Positions 8,608 through 17,751 are shown, counted from the first letter of the stretch. The stretch is DNA of 64,000 nucleotides from Virgibacillus chiguensis (GCF_900129865.1 NZ_FQXD01000010.1:1-64000), one strand, 5' to 3'. Numbers and translations: made by a program. The notes: generated by a model from the letters alone, not told the origin.

Positions 8608-9762
8608 ATGAGTCATCTTCAGTTATGGAAGAAGATGTATGTTGTATGCTATAAATTGTTATTGCAAGCTACTTATAACCTTGTTTCATTTTTTAGAAAA
8701 CATAATAGAAATAAGATTATTATTTCGCTTTACCGCTCAAATAAATTAGAAGGCAACCTTAAATATGTGTATGAAGAGATATTAAAACAAATGCCTTATG
8801 CTGAGATTCATCTTGTTCGTGGTCAAAACAAGATGAATCTTAGGCTTTTCACTGAAATATTTAAGTTGTCCAACGCCCGTTACGTCATATTAGATGACTA
8901 TTATTTACCAATATATTTATTAAAACCGAAATCTAATTTAAAAGTTATTCAGCTTTGGCATGCAGCAGGAGCTTTTAAAAAATTTGGTTATAGTACAGTT
9001 GGAACGAAATTTGGGCCTAACAAAGATTATTTGAATCTAATTCCAGTTCATAGTAATTATACACATGTTTATGTATCAACTGAAAAAGTGGTTAATTATT
9101 ATGCTGAAGCCTTTAATATGTCAAAAAGTAGAATATTTCCAGTTGGAATTCCTAGAATTGATTTATTTAATCGGGGAAAAGAATGTGACTTCATTATAAG
9201 AAAAATTCATGAAAGATATCCTCAGTTATCAAATAATGACACTGTAAATATCTTAGTTGCTCCTACTTATAGGGCTTATGGTAACCATGGCGAAACGAAA
9301 TACAATATAGTGAAAACCTTAATACAAATTTTACCATCCATTAATAAGCGCGTTCGGATTATTTTTAAAGCCCATCCATATACGAATGAAGAAGATATAA
9401 AAAGCATACAAAAGGATGTTAAAATACTATTGGCAGAAGAATTTACTATTAATGAGTGGATGCTAATATCAGATGCATTCGTCACCGATTTTTCTTCTGC
9501 TGTTTTTGAATTTTCCTTACTGTACAGACCAATTGCCCATATGATTCCTGATTTGAACGAATATGAAGCAAATAGAGGCTTATATCAAAATATCCATGAT
9601 GTTTCAGATGGTGTTATTTTACATGATAACAAGGAATTGCTTTTCTGGATTAATAGTAGAGAGAAAAATGAATATGTAGATACATCAAGAATGATTAAGC
9701 AAAATTTTGATAATACGTATAATATTACTGAAAAAATCGTAAGCCATTTTATAAGTGAATGA
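8608..9762 (+). CDS. CDP-glycerol/CDP-ribitol phosphotransferase family protein, TarK/TarF-like
   Basis: A 384-residue member of the TagB/TagF/TarL family. Motifs: LWHAAGAFKKFGYS, APTYRAYG, FKAHPYTNEED and VTDFSSAVFEFSLL. It lacks the long N-terminal domain of TarL, so it resembles the short enzymes TarF or TarK, which add the first glycerol or ribitol phosphate units before the polymerase. In B. subtilis W23 TarK primes and TarL extends, and the same order is seen here. The donor (CDP-glycerol or CDP-ribitol) cannot be read from the sequence. ATG 8608 follows directly on the tarJ stop, with AGGTGG upstream. Confidence 0.75.
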   Translation: MSHLQLWKKMYVVCYKLLLQATYNLVSFFRKHNRNKIIISLYRSNKLEGNLKYVYEEILKQMPYAEIHLVRGQNKMNLRLFTEIFKLSNARYVILDDYYLPIYLLKPKSNLKVIQLWHAAGAFKKFGYSTVGTKFGPNKDYLNLIPVHSNYTHVYVSTEKVVNYYAEAFNMSKSRIFPVGIPRIDLFNRGKECDFIIRKIHERYPQLSNNDTVNILVAPTYRAYGNHGETKYNIVKTLIQILPSINKRVRIIFKAHPYTNEEDIKSIQKDVKILLAEEFTINEWMLISDAFVTDFSSAVFEFSLLYRPIAHMIPDLNEYEANRGLYQNIHDVSDGVILHDNKELLFWINSREKNEYVDTSRMIKQNFDNTYNITEKIVSHFISE

Positions 9763-9777
9763 GTGAGGTGAGGCTGG

Positions 9778-11700
9778 ATGTTTCATACAGCTTTAGATGG
9801 TGAACATCTAAAAATAAATGCAGAAAGCGCCGTACTGAATAAAGTTACTAACTTTGAGATACATGGTTCTTATTTAGAGATGGAAGGGTACACTACAGTC
9901 AAAAAACAATTAACGTTTCAAGAAGAAGAAATACGTAAGACCCTACTATTAGTTCCAAAGTTGAATATAGAAACATTAAGGGAAGAACACGAAGAATATG
10001 ATACGCTTACAGACGTTGAAATCTTGGAAAAACATATTATCGGTATACCTTTGGATAATTGCCGTATGACTGAATTGGAAAGTAATACAGATACTGATTT
10101 TTCTTCAGAGGAACTAGAGGCGCTTTCTGGCTATAAAGGAGATATAGATTTATCTACGCTAGTGTATGGAAGGCCTTTAGAAAAAGGAGAATACAACTTA
10201 TTTATTAAACTGGAACAATTGCTTCCTAACAGAAAAGAAAAATTTGAAAAAGTGTTACCATTATCCAGTGTAAAAGAATTTATTGAAGGAAGCAGTATTT
10301 TAAATACGAAGTTACAATACTTTTCAGCTAAAAAAGTGCTGAAATATAATTTGATTGTTTCATTTGATAAATATAGTAAGACTTTATTGTTTAAAAATAC
10401 ACTTTTACAATCATATGATCCGACTGAACAGGCAAGTGAGATTGATTATAAAGAGAGTAAAACATTAAAGGCGATAAAGCGGAGACTGTTTAAAGCATTT
10501 TACATGTTATTTACCATGCTGCTTCCAATTAAAAAGCGTAAAGTGGTGTTTGCATCAGATAGCCGTTCCGAATTAAACGGGAACTTTTATTTTGTTTACG
10601 AGGAATTATATAAACGGAATTTAGATTTAAACATTACATTTATATTCAATGAGCGAATTAATAATAAAAAAACGATAAATGATTTAGTGAAAACAGCTTA
10701 TCATTTTGCAACGGCTAAAATTATTTTACTTGATGATTTTTATCCTCTTGTGTATCCTTTGAGAATACGTAATAATGCAGATTTAATACAAGTGTGGCAT
10801 GCTGCAGGAGCATTTAAAACGTTTGGCTATAGTCGTATTGGAAGACCTGGGGGGCCATCACCAAGATCTAAAAATCATAAGAACTATACGAAAGCATTAG
10901 TTAGTAGTGAAGGGGTTAGAGAGAATTATGCAGAAGGATTTGGAATTACAGTAGATAAAGTATACGCTACTGGCGTGCCTAGAGCGGATATATTTGCTGA
11001 TGAAAAGTATAAGTCATATGTACAGAACAAGTTAACTGAAATGTATCCTTTTATTAAAGGGAAAAAGGTTATTCTATTTGCACCAACCTTTCGAGGAAAT
11101 GGACAGGCTTCAGCGCATTATCCGTTTGAAGTTCTAAATTTAAAACAGCTGTATGAAGATCTTCATGAAGAATATGTGTTCCTATTTAAAATTCATCCAT
11201 TTGTGAATAATAAATTGCATATTCCTTATAAATACAATGATTTCTTTTTTGACTTAAGTGATTATCGAGAAGTGAATGATTTGTTATTGATTACCGATAT
11301 TCTTATAACAGACTATTCATCTGTTTGTTTTGAATATGCGTTGTTAAAAAAACCAATGTTGTTCTTTGCTTTTGATGTCGAAAAATATATTGAAGAAAGA
11401 GATTTTTATTATAACTATTTTGATTTTATACCAGGTCCTTTAATTAAGACCACTGCAGAGATGGTTTCGACAATTAAAGAAGAAAATTATGATATGGAAA
11501 AAATAGATGCATTTGTCAATTATTTCTTTGATAATACAGTAGGTCAAGCATCGAAGAATGTAGTGGATGATGTTATTATACCGAGTCTTCAAGATATGGA
11601 ACTGGACGATGCGGATCAAGAGGCAATTTTAACACCACCCGCTTCGAGAATTGAATTGTTTGAAAGAAGCATTGGAAATTATGATAAACAAAAAGACTAA
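9778..11700 (+). CDS. tarL: Teichoic acid ribitol-phosphate polymerase, TarL-like
   Basis: A 640-residue enzyme. Residues 1-225 form an N-terminal domain rich in predicted beta strands, and residues ~226-620 the GT-B polymerase fold. Seen motifs are VWHAAGAFKTFGYS near 339-352, APTFRGNG, FKIHPFVNNK and ITDYSSVCFEYALLKKPMLF. TarL builds the main poly(ribitol phosphate) chain from CDP-ribitol at the inner membrane face. The two-domain layout and position after tarIJ and a short paralogue support TarL rather than TagF, but donor specificity is inferred. ATG 9778 has a GAGGTGAGG site upstream. An acidic, low-complexity C-terminal tail (~600-640) is unusual. Confidence 0.82.
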   Translation: MFHTALDGEHLKINAESAVLNKVTNFEIHGSYLEMEGYTTVKKQLTFQEEEIRKTLLLVPKLNIETLREEHEEYDTLTDVEILEKHIIGIPLDNCRMTELESNTDTDFSSEELEALSGYKGDIDLSTLVYGRPLEKGEYNLFIKLEQLLPNRKEKFEKVLPLSSVKEFIEGSSILNTKLQYFSAKKVLKYNLIVSFDKYSKTLLFKNTLLQSYDPTEQASEIDYKESKTLKAIKRRLFKAFYMLFTMLLPIKKRKVVFASDSRSELNGNFYFVYEELYKRNLDLNITFIFNERINNKKTINDLVKTAYHFATAKIILLDDFYPLVYPLRIRNNADLIQVWHAAGAFKTFGYSRIGRPGGPSPRSKNHKNYTKALVSSEGVRENYAEGFGITVDKVYATGVPRADIFADEKYKSYVQNKLTEMYPFIKGKKVILFAPTFRGNGQASAHYPFEVLNLKQLYEDLHEEYVFLFKIHPFVNNKLHIPYKYNDFFFDLSDYREVNDLLLITDILITDYSSVCFEYALLKKPMLFFAFDVEKYIEERDFYYNYFDFIPGPLIKTTAEMVSTIKEENYDMEKIDAFVNYFFDNTVGQASKNVVDDVIIPSLQDMELDDADQEAILTPPASRIELFERSIGNYDKQKD

Positions 11701-11748
11701 ATTTGGGATCTCTTTTATGTCTCATGTTATTTAAGAAAGGGAACTATT

Positions 11749-12570
11749 ATGAAATCTGCGATTAAAGTAATAAAAGAACAAGTTGAACATTTTTACTTAA
11801 TTCGAAGGCTTTCTCTTTTCGAGCTTAAAAGCCAAAATAAAAATAATTATCTTGGCATGCTTTGGGAAATTCTTAACCCGCTTATTCAAATCCTTATTTA
11901 TTGGTTTGTTTTTAGTACGCTCCGAGCCCGTGCTCCTATTGAAATGGGGGATACAGTTATACCATTCTTTAGTTGGCTCATGGCAGCATTTTTCCTTTGG
12001 ATCTTCTTTTATCAAGCAACAATTCAAGGGTCAAAATCTATATACACGAGAATAAAAATATTATCAAAGATGAATTTTCCAATGAGCGTCATTCCTAGCT
12101 TTGTCATATTTTCTCAATTTTATGTGCATGTGGCAATGCTATTGTTAACAATGATTACGTTGCAATTCATGGGCTTTACAATAAATATATATTACTTACA
12201 ACTTATATATTTTGTGTTTGCAGCGTTATGTTTATTAATTTCGATTTCTTTAATTACATCTACTTTATCTACAATTGTAAGAGATTTTCATATGCTGTTG
12301 AACTCTGTATTAAGGATGTTGCTGTATTTGTCCGGAGTATTGTGGCCATTATCACTGCTGGAGGATTTCCCTAATTTAGTAAGTGTTATGAAATTAAATC
12401 CGCTATATTATCTAATTGAAGGATATAGATCTGCTTTCTTTGGACTCGATTGGTACTTTATTACTCATTGGCAGTATTCATTATATTTCTGGGGACTTGT
12501 ACTATTTTTGTTAATTATCGGTTCTTCCATACATGTGAAATTTAGAAAACATTTCATTGATTATCTGTAA
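11749..12570 (+). CDS. tarG: Teichoic acid ABC transporter permease TarG/TagG
   Basis: A 273-residue ABC-2 type permease with about six membrane segments. A cytoplasmic amphipathic N-terminus carries FELKSQNKNNYLGMLWEILN, typical of TagG and other polysaccharide exporters. With TarH it flips the finished lipid-linked teichoic acid across the membrane. Near the C-terminus MKLNPLYYLIEGYRSAFFG matches the family. The ATPase gene follows 17 bases downstream. The role is well supported by the TarL-TarG-TarH order. Confidence 0.92.
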   Translation: MKSAIKVIKEQVEHFYLIRRLSLFELKSQNKNNYLGMLWEILNPLIQILIYWFVFSTLRARAPIEMGDTVIPFFSWLMAAFFLWIFFYQATIQGSKSIYTRIKILSKMNFPMSVIPSFVIFSQFYVHVAMLLLTMITLQFMGFTINIYYLQLIYFVFAALCLLISISLITSTLSTIVRDFHMLLNSVLRMLLYLSGVLWPLSLLEDFPNLVSVMKLNPLYYLIEGYRSAFFGLDWYFITHWQYSLYFWGLVLFLLIIGSSIHVKFRKHFIDYL

Positions 12571-12587
12571 AGGTTTGTGAATATACC

Positions 12588-13376
12588 ATGGAAAAAGCAA
12601 TTATTGTTAAAGATGTATCAAAAAAATACCGTCTATATAGTAACCCAAAAGAGCGATTACTAGATTTAATTACCCCGAAAGATTTTGGTGAAGATTTCTA
12701 TGCATTAAGCAATGTAAGCTTTGAAGCAGAAAAAGGGGATATCATTGGATTTGTAGGAGTGAATGGTTCGGGAAAATCCACACTATCTAATATTATTGCT
12801 GGTATCATTCCACCTTCATCTGGAGAGGTTTATAGGGATGGGCAGACTTCATTAATCGCTATTTCTTCAGGCTTAAAAGAAGAGTTAAGCGGGAGAGATA
12901 ACATTGAACTAAAGTTATTAATGCTTGGTTTTAATAAATATGATATAAAGAAACTTGAACCAGAGATCATTGACTTTTCTGAACTGGGTAAGTTTATAGA
13001 TCAACCTGTTAAGTCATATTCTAGTGGAATGAAATCTAGACTTGGTTTTGCCATATCAATAAATATTGACCCAAATATTTTACTTATTGACGAAGCTTTG
13101 TCTGTTGGTGATAAAGCATTTGCAGAAAAAAGCTTTGGAGTAATGAAGAAATTTAAAGAAATGGGAAAGACAATGATTTTTGTCAGTCACTCCATAAAGC
13201 AAATGGAAAAATTCTGTGAAAAGATATTGTGGTTGGAATATGGGAGAGTGAAAGACTTTGGTTCAGTTGAGGAGATACTTCCTAAGTATACCGATTTTAT
13301 TAGGAAATGGAAAAAGATGAGCAAGGAAGAAAAAGAAAGTTATAAGAATGATGTAATAGCCGCTTGCAAAGTTTGA
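12588..13376 (+). CDS. tarH: Teichoic acid ABC transporter ATP-binding protein TarH/TagH
   Basis: A 262-residue ATPase with Walker A GVNGSGKS, the ABC signature YSSGMKSRLGFA, Walker B ILLIDEALSVGD and the switch His in FVSHS. The subfamily with IDEALSVGD serves O-antigen and teichoic acid export. The protein has the short form seen in staphylococci (264) and lacks the C-terminal extension of B. subtilis TagH (527). It pairs with TarG immediately upstream. Confidence 0.93.
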   Translation: MEKAIIVKDVSKKYRLYSNPKERLLDLITPKDFGEDFYALSNVSFEAEKGDIIGFVGVNGSGKSTLSNIIAGIIPPSSGEVYRDGQTSLIAISSGLKEELSGRDNIELKLLMLGFNKYDIKKLEPEIIDFSELGKFIDQPVKSYSSGMKSRLGFAISINIDPNILLIDEALSVGDKAFAEKSFGVMKKFKEMGKTMIFVSHSIKQMEKFCEKILWLEYGRVKDFGSVEEILPKYTDFIRKWKKMSKEEKESYKNDVIAACKV

Positions 13377-13405
13377 TAGAATATTTCTAAGGGGAGAGAA
13401 TAAAC

Positions 13406-14782
13406 ATGAAAAATTTGCTTATACGTGCAGGTATGTCTCCACTAGAGACTTTTGACGCCTCGCATATCATGTTAAATAACTCTATTGGTAGTAATGTTGG
13501 TAATCTAATCTATCAATACAGTGTGTTTCGCACATTAATGACAGAAGAAACGATAATTACCCCAAACTATTATAAAGTTTCATTAAAAGAAGCTAACGAG
13601 ATTAATGAAAAGTATGATGCACTAATTATACCGTTAGCAGATGCGTTCCGAGAAAGCTTTATACCTGAATTAAGAAGATATACAGAGTTAATTAGAAAAT
13701 TGCGTATTCCTGTCGTGGTAATTGGCGTAGGGCTTCGTGCACCATTTGAACCAAAGCTAGATGAAGGTTTTCCATTTGACGAAGATGTAAAAGCGTTTGT
13801 GCATGCTGTATTAGAAAAGTCGTCCATGATCGGTGTAAGAGGTGAAATTACTGCTCGTTATTTGTCACGTCTAGGGTTTCGTGAGGGGATAGATCATACA
13901 GTAATTGGCTGTCCTTCTATGTATACATTTGGGAGGCAGTTAAACATAAGGAATACCTCTATTACGAAAGATTCTATGGTCTGTGTGAATTCTTCTCATT
14001 TGTCGCCAGAACATGTTTTACGATTCATCGCTAAAGGTATGAATGAATTTCCAAATCATTATTTTATACCCCAATGGATGAAAGAATTACGTCTTACTTA
14101 CATGGGGACGCCACCAATTGCTGAAGAGAGTGAACATTATCCAGTCAAGATGTCCAATCCTGTATATATGAACAATCGAGTTCGCTTCTTTTTAAACGTG
14201 CCCACATGGCTCAATTTTATGCGGCAGGCTGATTTAGCTTTTGGAGCTAGGTTACATGGCAATATTTCTGCTACGATAGCTGGTACTCCTAGTTTAATAG
14301 TGCCAAAGGATGCAAGAATGAGAGAATTAGCAGAGTATCATAATTTAACGCAAATTCGAGCAGATGAAATTACTGAAAATATGAATGTAGCAGATGTTGT
14401 GGCAAATAGTGACTTTCAATCACCTACTAAAGTTCAAGCCCAAAATTTTGATCACTTTATTGACTTTTTAAATAAGAACCAGTTACCACATATTTATCAA
14501 CAAACATTTACTCCTAAAAAGGTGCCTTTGGATGATAAAATTGCAGAAATCAGATATCCTGCTCCATTACAACCAATTAGTAGCTGTGATTTAGAAGAAT
14601 TAGTAAATCGCTTGGAAACATATTATCCAGAATTAGAGAAGAAGCACAATCAATCTATTCAAAATTTGAAAAAGAAGATTAACAAAAAAGAAAAAACAAT
14701 AAGGAAACAAGAAGGAACTCTGAATCGAAAATCCGTGCGTATGGCATTAAAGACAGCAAATTTGTTTCGATTTAAAAAATAG
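13406..14782 (+). CDS. Polysaccharide pyruvyl transferase-like protein with basic coiled C-terminus
   Basis: The protein has 458 residues. The first ~350 look like the polysaccharide pyruvyl transferase fold, with VVIGVGLRAPF, IGVRGEITARYLSRLGF, CPSMYTFG and FGARLHGNISATIAGTPSLI (the ARxHG motif). The C-terminus, after ~405, is a highly charged helix rich in Lys ending in a basic tail. Its position between tarH and tarA, with GGGGAGAG before ATG 13406, places it in the teichoic acid operon. It may decorate the polymer, or act as a related transferase. It is a distant paralogue of the gene at 264-2300, and both carry C-terminal coils. No substrate can be assigned. Confidence 0.72.
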   Translation: MKNLLIRAGMSPLETFDASHIMLNNSIGSNVGNLIYQYSVFRTLMTEETIITPNYYKVSLKEANEINEKYDALIIPLADAFRESFIPELRRYTELIRKLRIPVVVIGVGLRAPFEPKLDEGFPFDEDVKAFVHAVLEKSSMIGVRGEITARYLSRLGFREGIDHTVIGCPSMYTFGRQLNIRNTSITKDSMVCVNSSHLSPEHVLRFIAKGMNEFPNHYFIPQWMKELRLTYMGTPPIAEESEHYPVKMSNPVYMNNRVRFFLNVPTWLNFMRQADLAFGARLHGNISATIAGTPSLIVPKDARMRELAEYHNLTQIRADEITENMNVADVVANSDFQSPTKVQAQNFDHFIDFLNKNQLPHIYQQTFTPKKVPLDDKIAEIRYPAPLQPISSCDLEELVNRLETYYPELEKKHNQSIQNLKKKINKKEKTIRKQEGTLNRKSVRMALKTANLFRFKK

Positions 14783-14867
14783 ATAAAACTATGAAAAAAA
14801 GTAATTAATAACATGCCTACTAAGGTCAATTAGAAATTATGAAGCATGAGAAAGGTTGCAATAGCCT

Positions 14868-15599
14868 ATGGTAAATACAACTGCAGTAACTATAATGGGT
14901 ATTGATTTTGTCAATGAAACAAAAGAAAAGTTTTTAACAGAATACGTCTATCCAAAGCTGACCCATAATCAAAAGTGTTTTATCGTAACAGCTAATCCGG
15001 AAATTGTAATGAAGACAAGGGAGAGCAATGCGTTTAAAAAATTGGTCAAGCAGGCCAATTATGTTGTTCCAGATGGCGTAGGAATTGTATATGCCTCAAA
15101 GTTTAAAAAGCAACTTATTAAGGAAAGAATCCCAGGCTATGATTTAATGCGTGATTTACTAGCAAAAGCGGATCAAGAATCCTACTCTTGCTATTTCCTA
15201 GGAGCTAAAGAACATGTTAATGAGAAAGTGGTTGAACAAATTAAACAAAAGTATCCAAATATAACTATTGCAGGTCACCATCATGGCTATATATCAATGG
15301 ATGATAATTCCATCGCAGACAAGATAGCATCTTCTCATCCAGATCTAATATTTGTTGCATTAGGTTCTCCCCGCCAGGAAGAATGGATTACTACCCACAT
15401 GGATAAGTTCAATAAAGGTTTATTTATGGGAGTAGGAGGAAGTTTTGATGTTATTGCGGGAGAGGTAAAACGTGCACCAGATGCTTGGATTAATTTGAAC
15501 TTAGAATGGCTTTATCGCTTATTAAAGCAACCATTTCGCTGGAAGCGCATTTTAAAAGTATTGGAATTTATGGCGCGAATATATTTTAAGAAAGAGTAA
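14868..15599 (+). CDS. tarA: N-acetylmannosaminyltransferase TagA/TarA
   Basis: A 243-residue WecG/TagA/CpsF family glycosyltransferase that adds ManNAc from UDP-ManNAc to lipid-linked GlcNAc, the second linkage-unit step. Seen motifs are TANPEIVMKTRE, VPDGVGIVYA with the catalytic Asp, RIPGYDLM, FLGA, ALGSPRQEEWI, and the C-terminal RLLKQPFRWKRI segment that contacts membrane and active site. Start ATG 14868 follows GAGAAAGG. It closes the plus-strand tar run, followed by a convergent LCP gene. Confidence 0.92.
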   Translation: MVNTTAVTIMGIDFVNETKEKFLTEYVYPKLTHNQKCFIVTANPEIVMKTRESNAFKKLVKQANYVVPDGVGIVYASKFKKQLIKERIPGYDLMRDLLAKADQESYSCYFLGAKEHVNEKVVEQIKQKYPNITIAGHHHGYISMDDNSIADKIASSHPDLIFVALGSPRQEEWITTHMDKFNKGLFMGVGGSFDVIAGEVKRAPDAWINLNLEWLYRLLKQPFRWKRILKVLEFMARIYFKKE

Positions 15600-15630
15600 C
15601 CAAGCAGACGCAACTAAAAGTATTGAACCA

Positions 15631-15690
15631 TTAGAAAATTTTACTTATCATCCGATCTTTTTAGTCAAAAATGCCGTCTTTTACTTATAC
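15631..15690 (-). repeat. R2 dispersed element, minus-strand copy
   Basis: The reverse complement starts GTATAAGTAAAAGACGGC and ends AAGTAAAATTTTCTAA. This matches the R2 consensus (see 18263-18317), with about one difference in four positions. It is the only good copy found in this orientation. It lies between the convergent tarA and LCP genes. Confidence 0.6.
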
Positions 15691-15716
15691 GATAAACTAT
15701 ACTATCCTATAGTAAA

Positions 15717-15783
15717 ACAAAAATCCGAACTTTCATTTGAAATGAGCTTAATTTTGTTTCAAATGAAAGTCCGGATTTATTTA
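15717..15783. terminator. Bidirectional terminator between tarA and the second LCP gene
   Basis: A long stem pairs AATCCGAACTTTCATTTGAA (from 15722) with its complement ending at 15778, with a single mismatch. Minus-strand read-out is followed by TTTTTGTTTT, and plus-strand read-out by an A/T-rich tail. It serves both convergent genes. Confidence 0.85.
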
Positions 15784-15793
15784 AATTTCAGCT

Positions 15794-16852
15794 TCAATAA
15801 CTACTGGAATTTTGTATTTCTTCTTTATTATTTTCTTGAGTGAAATCATAGTTTTTTTCAGTAGACACAGGTAGGTCTAAATGCTCGCGCAACTCGTTCT
15901 CAACCTCACTTCTACTTTGTTCATCTACTTGATAATACCAAAGGCCGTCTTCCATTTTACCGCCTTCACCGTCCATTGTTATTGAGTTTATCGCTAAATT
16001 TGTGTTCAAACCATAGCTAAGAAAACTTTTCATTTCACTGAAGGTTAGGTTGGTGTTCATATTATCGCCTACTGAAGTAATAAGGTCATCAAGCTTTAGT
16101 ACCGAAGAAGCTGATGCGGTTTCCTTAATAATTGTTTTAATAATCTCTTGCTGCCGTTTTCCTCTCTCCAGATCACTATCATATTTTCTTGTTCGCGCTA
16201 AGGCTAATGCTTCTTCACCATTTAATCTTTGATAACCTGGCATTAAATGTATAGCGTCTTGATTATCGTCAGAATCAAGCTCACTCATTTCAAAAGGTAC
16301 ATCAAATTCAATTCCACCTATGGTATCAACCATTTCAATAAATGCTTCAAAATTTAGTTTGACAAAATAATCAACGGGTACATTTAAAAAATTCTCTACC
16401 GTTTCAATGGTTTTCCTATGTCCTCCATATGCATGGGCGTGATTAATTTTTGTATATCCATACCCAGGAATATTTACATAAGAATCTCTTGGAATGCTTA
16501 CTATGTTTACATCTTTTTCGTCTTTATTAAAGGTTGCAAGCATTAGTGTATCGGATCTGCTATTGTTTTCATTGCGAACTTCGCTATCATCAACCCCAAT
16601 AATAAGTACAGAAACGTTGTCTTCTACTGGAGTAACAGATTCATCTCTTAAAGCAGACTTTTCTCCATCTCTTCCAATTTTTTCAAATGAGTCGTTGGCT
16701 GCTTCTTGTGCGGTGTTATAGACATGAGCACCGTAGGAAACGGTTGTTATTAGCAAGATACTTAGGGGAATGACGATAAAGAATATGAGTTTTTTGCGAC
16801 TTTTCTGTTTCCTTTTTTTAACTCGAGATATATTTTCACTATTTTTCGACAT
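15794..16852 (-). CDS. LytR-CpsA-Psr (LCP) family cell-wall polymer ligase
   Basis: The protein has 352 residues, with a basic cytoplasmic N-terminus, one transmembrane helix at about 22-44 and an extracellular LCP domain. Motifs are VLIIGVDDSEVRNENNSRSD, IVSIPRDSYVNIPGYGYTKI, HAHAYGG and ALALARTRKYDSDLERGKRQ, which carry the conserved Asp and Arg residues. It would transfer teichoic acid from its lipid carrier to peptidoglycan MurNAc. An extended polar C-terminal tail (~325-352) is present. Upstream is a perfect WalR-type box at 16911-16927. It is one of two LCP genes flanking the tar cluster. Confidence 0.88.
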   Translation of the reverse strand: MSKNSENISRVKKRKQKSRKKLIFFIVIPLSILLITTVSYGAHVYNTAQEAANDSFEKIGRDGEKSALRDESVTPVEDNVSVLIIGVDDSEVRNENNSRSDTLMLATFNKDEKDVNIVSIPRDSYVNIPGYGYTKINHAHAYGGHRKTIETVENFLNVPVDYFVKLNFEAFIEMVDTIGGIEFDVPFEMSELDSDDNQDAIHLMPGYQRLNGEEALALARTRKYDSDLERGKRQQEIIKTIIKETASASSVLKLDDLITSVGDNMNTNLTFSEMKSFLSYGLNTNLAINSITMDGEGGKMEDGLWYYQVDEQSRSEVENELREHLDLPVSTEKNYDFTQENNKEEIQNSSSY

Positions 16853-16910
16853 ATTTACACCTCATTAAACATACTACTTTCCATTTTACTACTATATGTA
16901 CTTGGCGTAA

Positions 16911-16927
16911 ATTACATTTACATTACA
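16911..16927 (-). promoter_or_regulatory. WalR-type box before the second LCP gene
   Basis: The minus strand reads TGTAAT-N5-TGTAAT (16927-16911), an exact match to the WalR consensus TGTWAH-N5-TGTWAH. It is about 60 bases upstream of the start codon. A TATAGT-like hexamer lies downstream. Control by the WalRK cell-wall system is inferred. Confidence 0.55.
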
Positions 16928-17174
16928 ATATTGAAAGGTAGGTCACTTTTGATATAAGAGGAGTGGCTTAATGAATAGTGTACCCTAAATGTACAGACAT
17001 AAACTGCCAATTTTTTTAGTACAAAAATATGGTTTTTATATCATAATGAAAGGATAAGTAGAATACTTCCATACACACCATTGTTAGCTAATTTCATAGA
17101 TCAAAAAACTATAACATGCATTTCACCACCTCCGAACTACTTCTTTCGATTATAGGTATGAAGGAGGTGATAAC
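16928..17174. other. Intergenic region, no gene seen
   Basis: AT-rich and without a convincing coding frame. It must contain the promoter for the DUF1659 operon on the plus strand, but no clear -35/-10 pair stood out. Confidence 0.4.
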
Positions 17175-17399
17175 ATGGCTATTGCAACTTTGATGGATTC
17201 GTCTCTTAGATTGGAATTTGACAATGGTATCGATGGAAATAGTGGGAAGCAACTCACAAAGGCTAAAAGCTTCAATAATGTGAAAACGACTGCCACGCCT
17301 GAGCAGCTATATACAGTTGCCCAAGCAATTGTTGGTTTACAACAGTTGTCATTGCTATCGATTGAGCGTAAGGATAGCTCAAACATTGTCGAGGAGTAA
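17175..17399 (+). CDS. DUF1659 family protein
   Basis: A 74-residue small protein preceded by a near-ideal AAGGAGGTGAT site. The sequence pattern (SSLRLEFDNG, GKQLTKAKSF, and TPEQLYTVAQAIVGLQ at the end) is that of the DUF1659 family of Firmicutes. Function is unknown. The following gene encodes a DUF2922 protein and the next a YvrJ-like peptide, a recurring trio in Bacillaceae. The stop is 32 bases before the start of the next gene, so cotranscription is likely. Confidence 0.85.
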   Translation: MAIATLMDSSLRLEFDNGIDGNSGKQLTKAKSFNNVKTTATPEQLYTVAQAIVGLQQLSLLSIERKDSSNIVEE

Positions 17400-17431
17400 T
17401 GAATAAAACGAAAAGGAAGGGAGGGAAAAAG

Positions 17432-17647
17432 ATGAAGAAGCTGGAATTAAAATTTACGAACCAAGATGGTAAAACAGTCAATTATTCCATTGATAAGCCA
17501 GTCGAGCCAGTTGATACTGCAACTGTTAACGCAGCTATGGATGAAATCTTGCAACAAAATGCTTTCACTTCTAGTGGAGGAGATTTAGTTGCCAAAAAAA
17601 GCGCAAGAATCGTGGAAAGAATTGTTGAAGAAGTAGAAATGCAATAA
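17432..17647 (+). CDS. DUF2922 family protein
   Basis: A 71-residue protein starting MKKLELKFTNQDGKTVNYSI. ATG 17432 is preferred because GGGAGGG lies 5 bases upstream. An in-frame upstream start would add a basic stretch encoded by the ribosome-binding site. The segment VDTATVNAAMDEIL and C-terminal RIVERIVEEVE are typical of DUF2922. Function is unknown. It is cotranscribed with the DUF1659 gene and ends in a terminator. Confidence 0.85.
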   Translation: MKKLELKFTNQDGKTVNYSIDKPVEPVDTATVNAAMDEILQQNAFTSSGGDLVAKKSARIVERIVEEVEMQ

Positions 17648-17666
17648 CAATAAGCAAGGCATGTAT

Positions 17667-17699
17667 ACGACCAGTAGTCATCTGCTGGTCGTTTGCTTT
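17667..17699 (+). terminator. Terminator of the DUF1659-DUF2922 pair
   Basis: An 11-bp stem (ACGACCAGTAG with CTGCTGGTCGT, one G-U pair) has a TCAT loop and is followed by TTGCTTT. It starts 20 bases after the DUF2922 stop. Confidence 0.75.
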
Positions 17700-17751
17700 A
17701 CATTTCAAATTTTACATGAAATAAACTATTGTTTTATTCTAAGGCGGAGTC

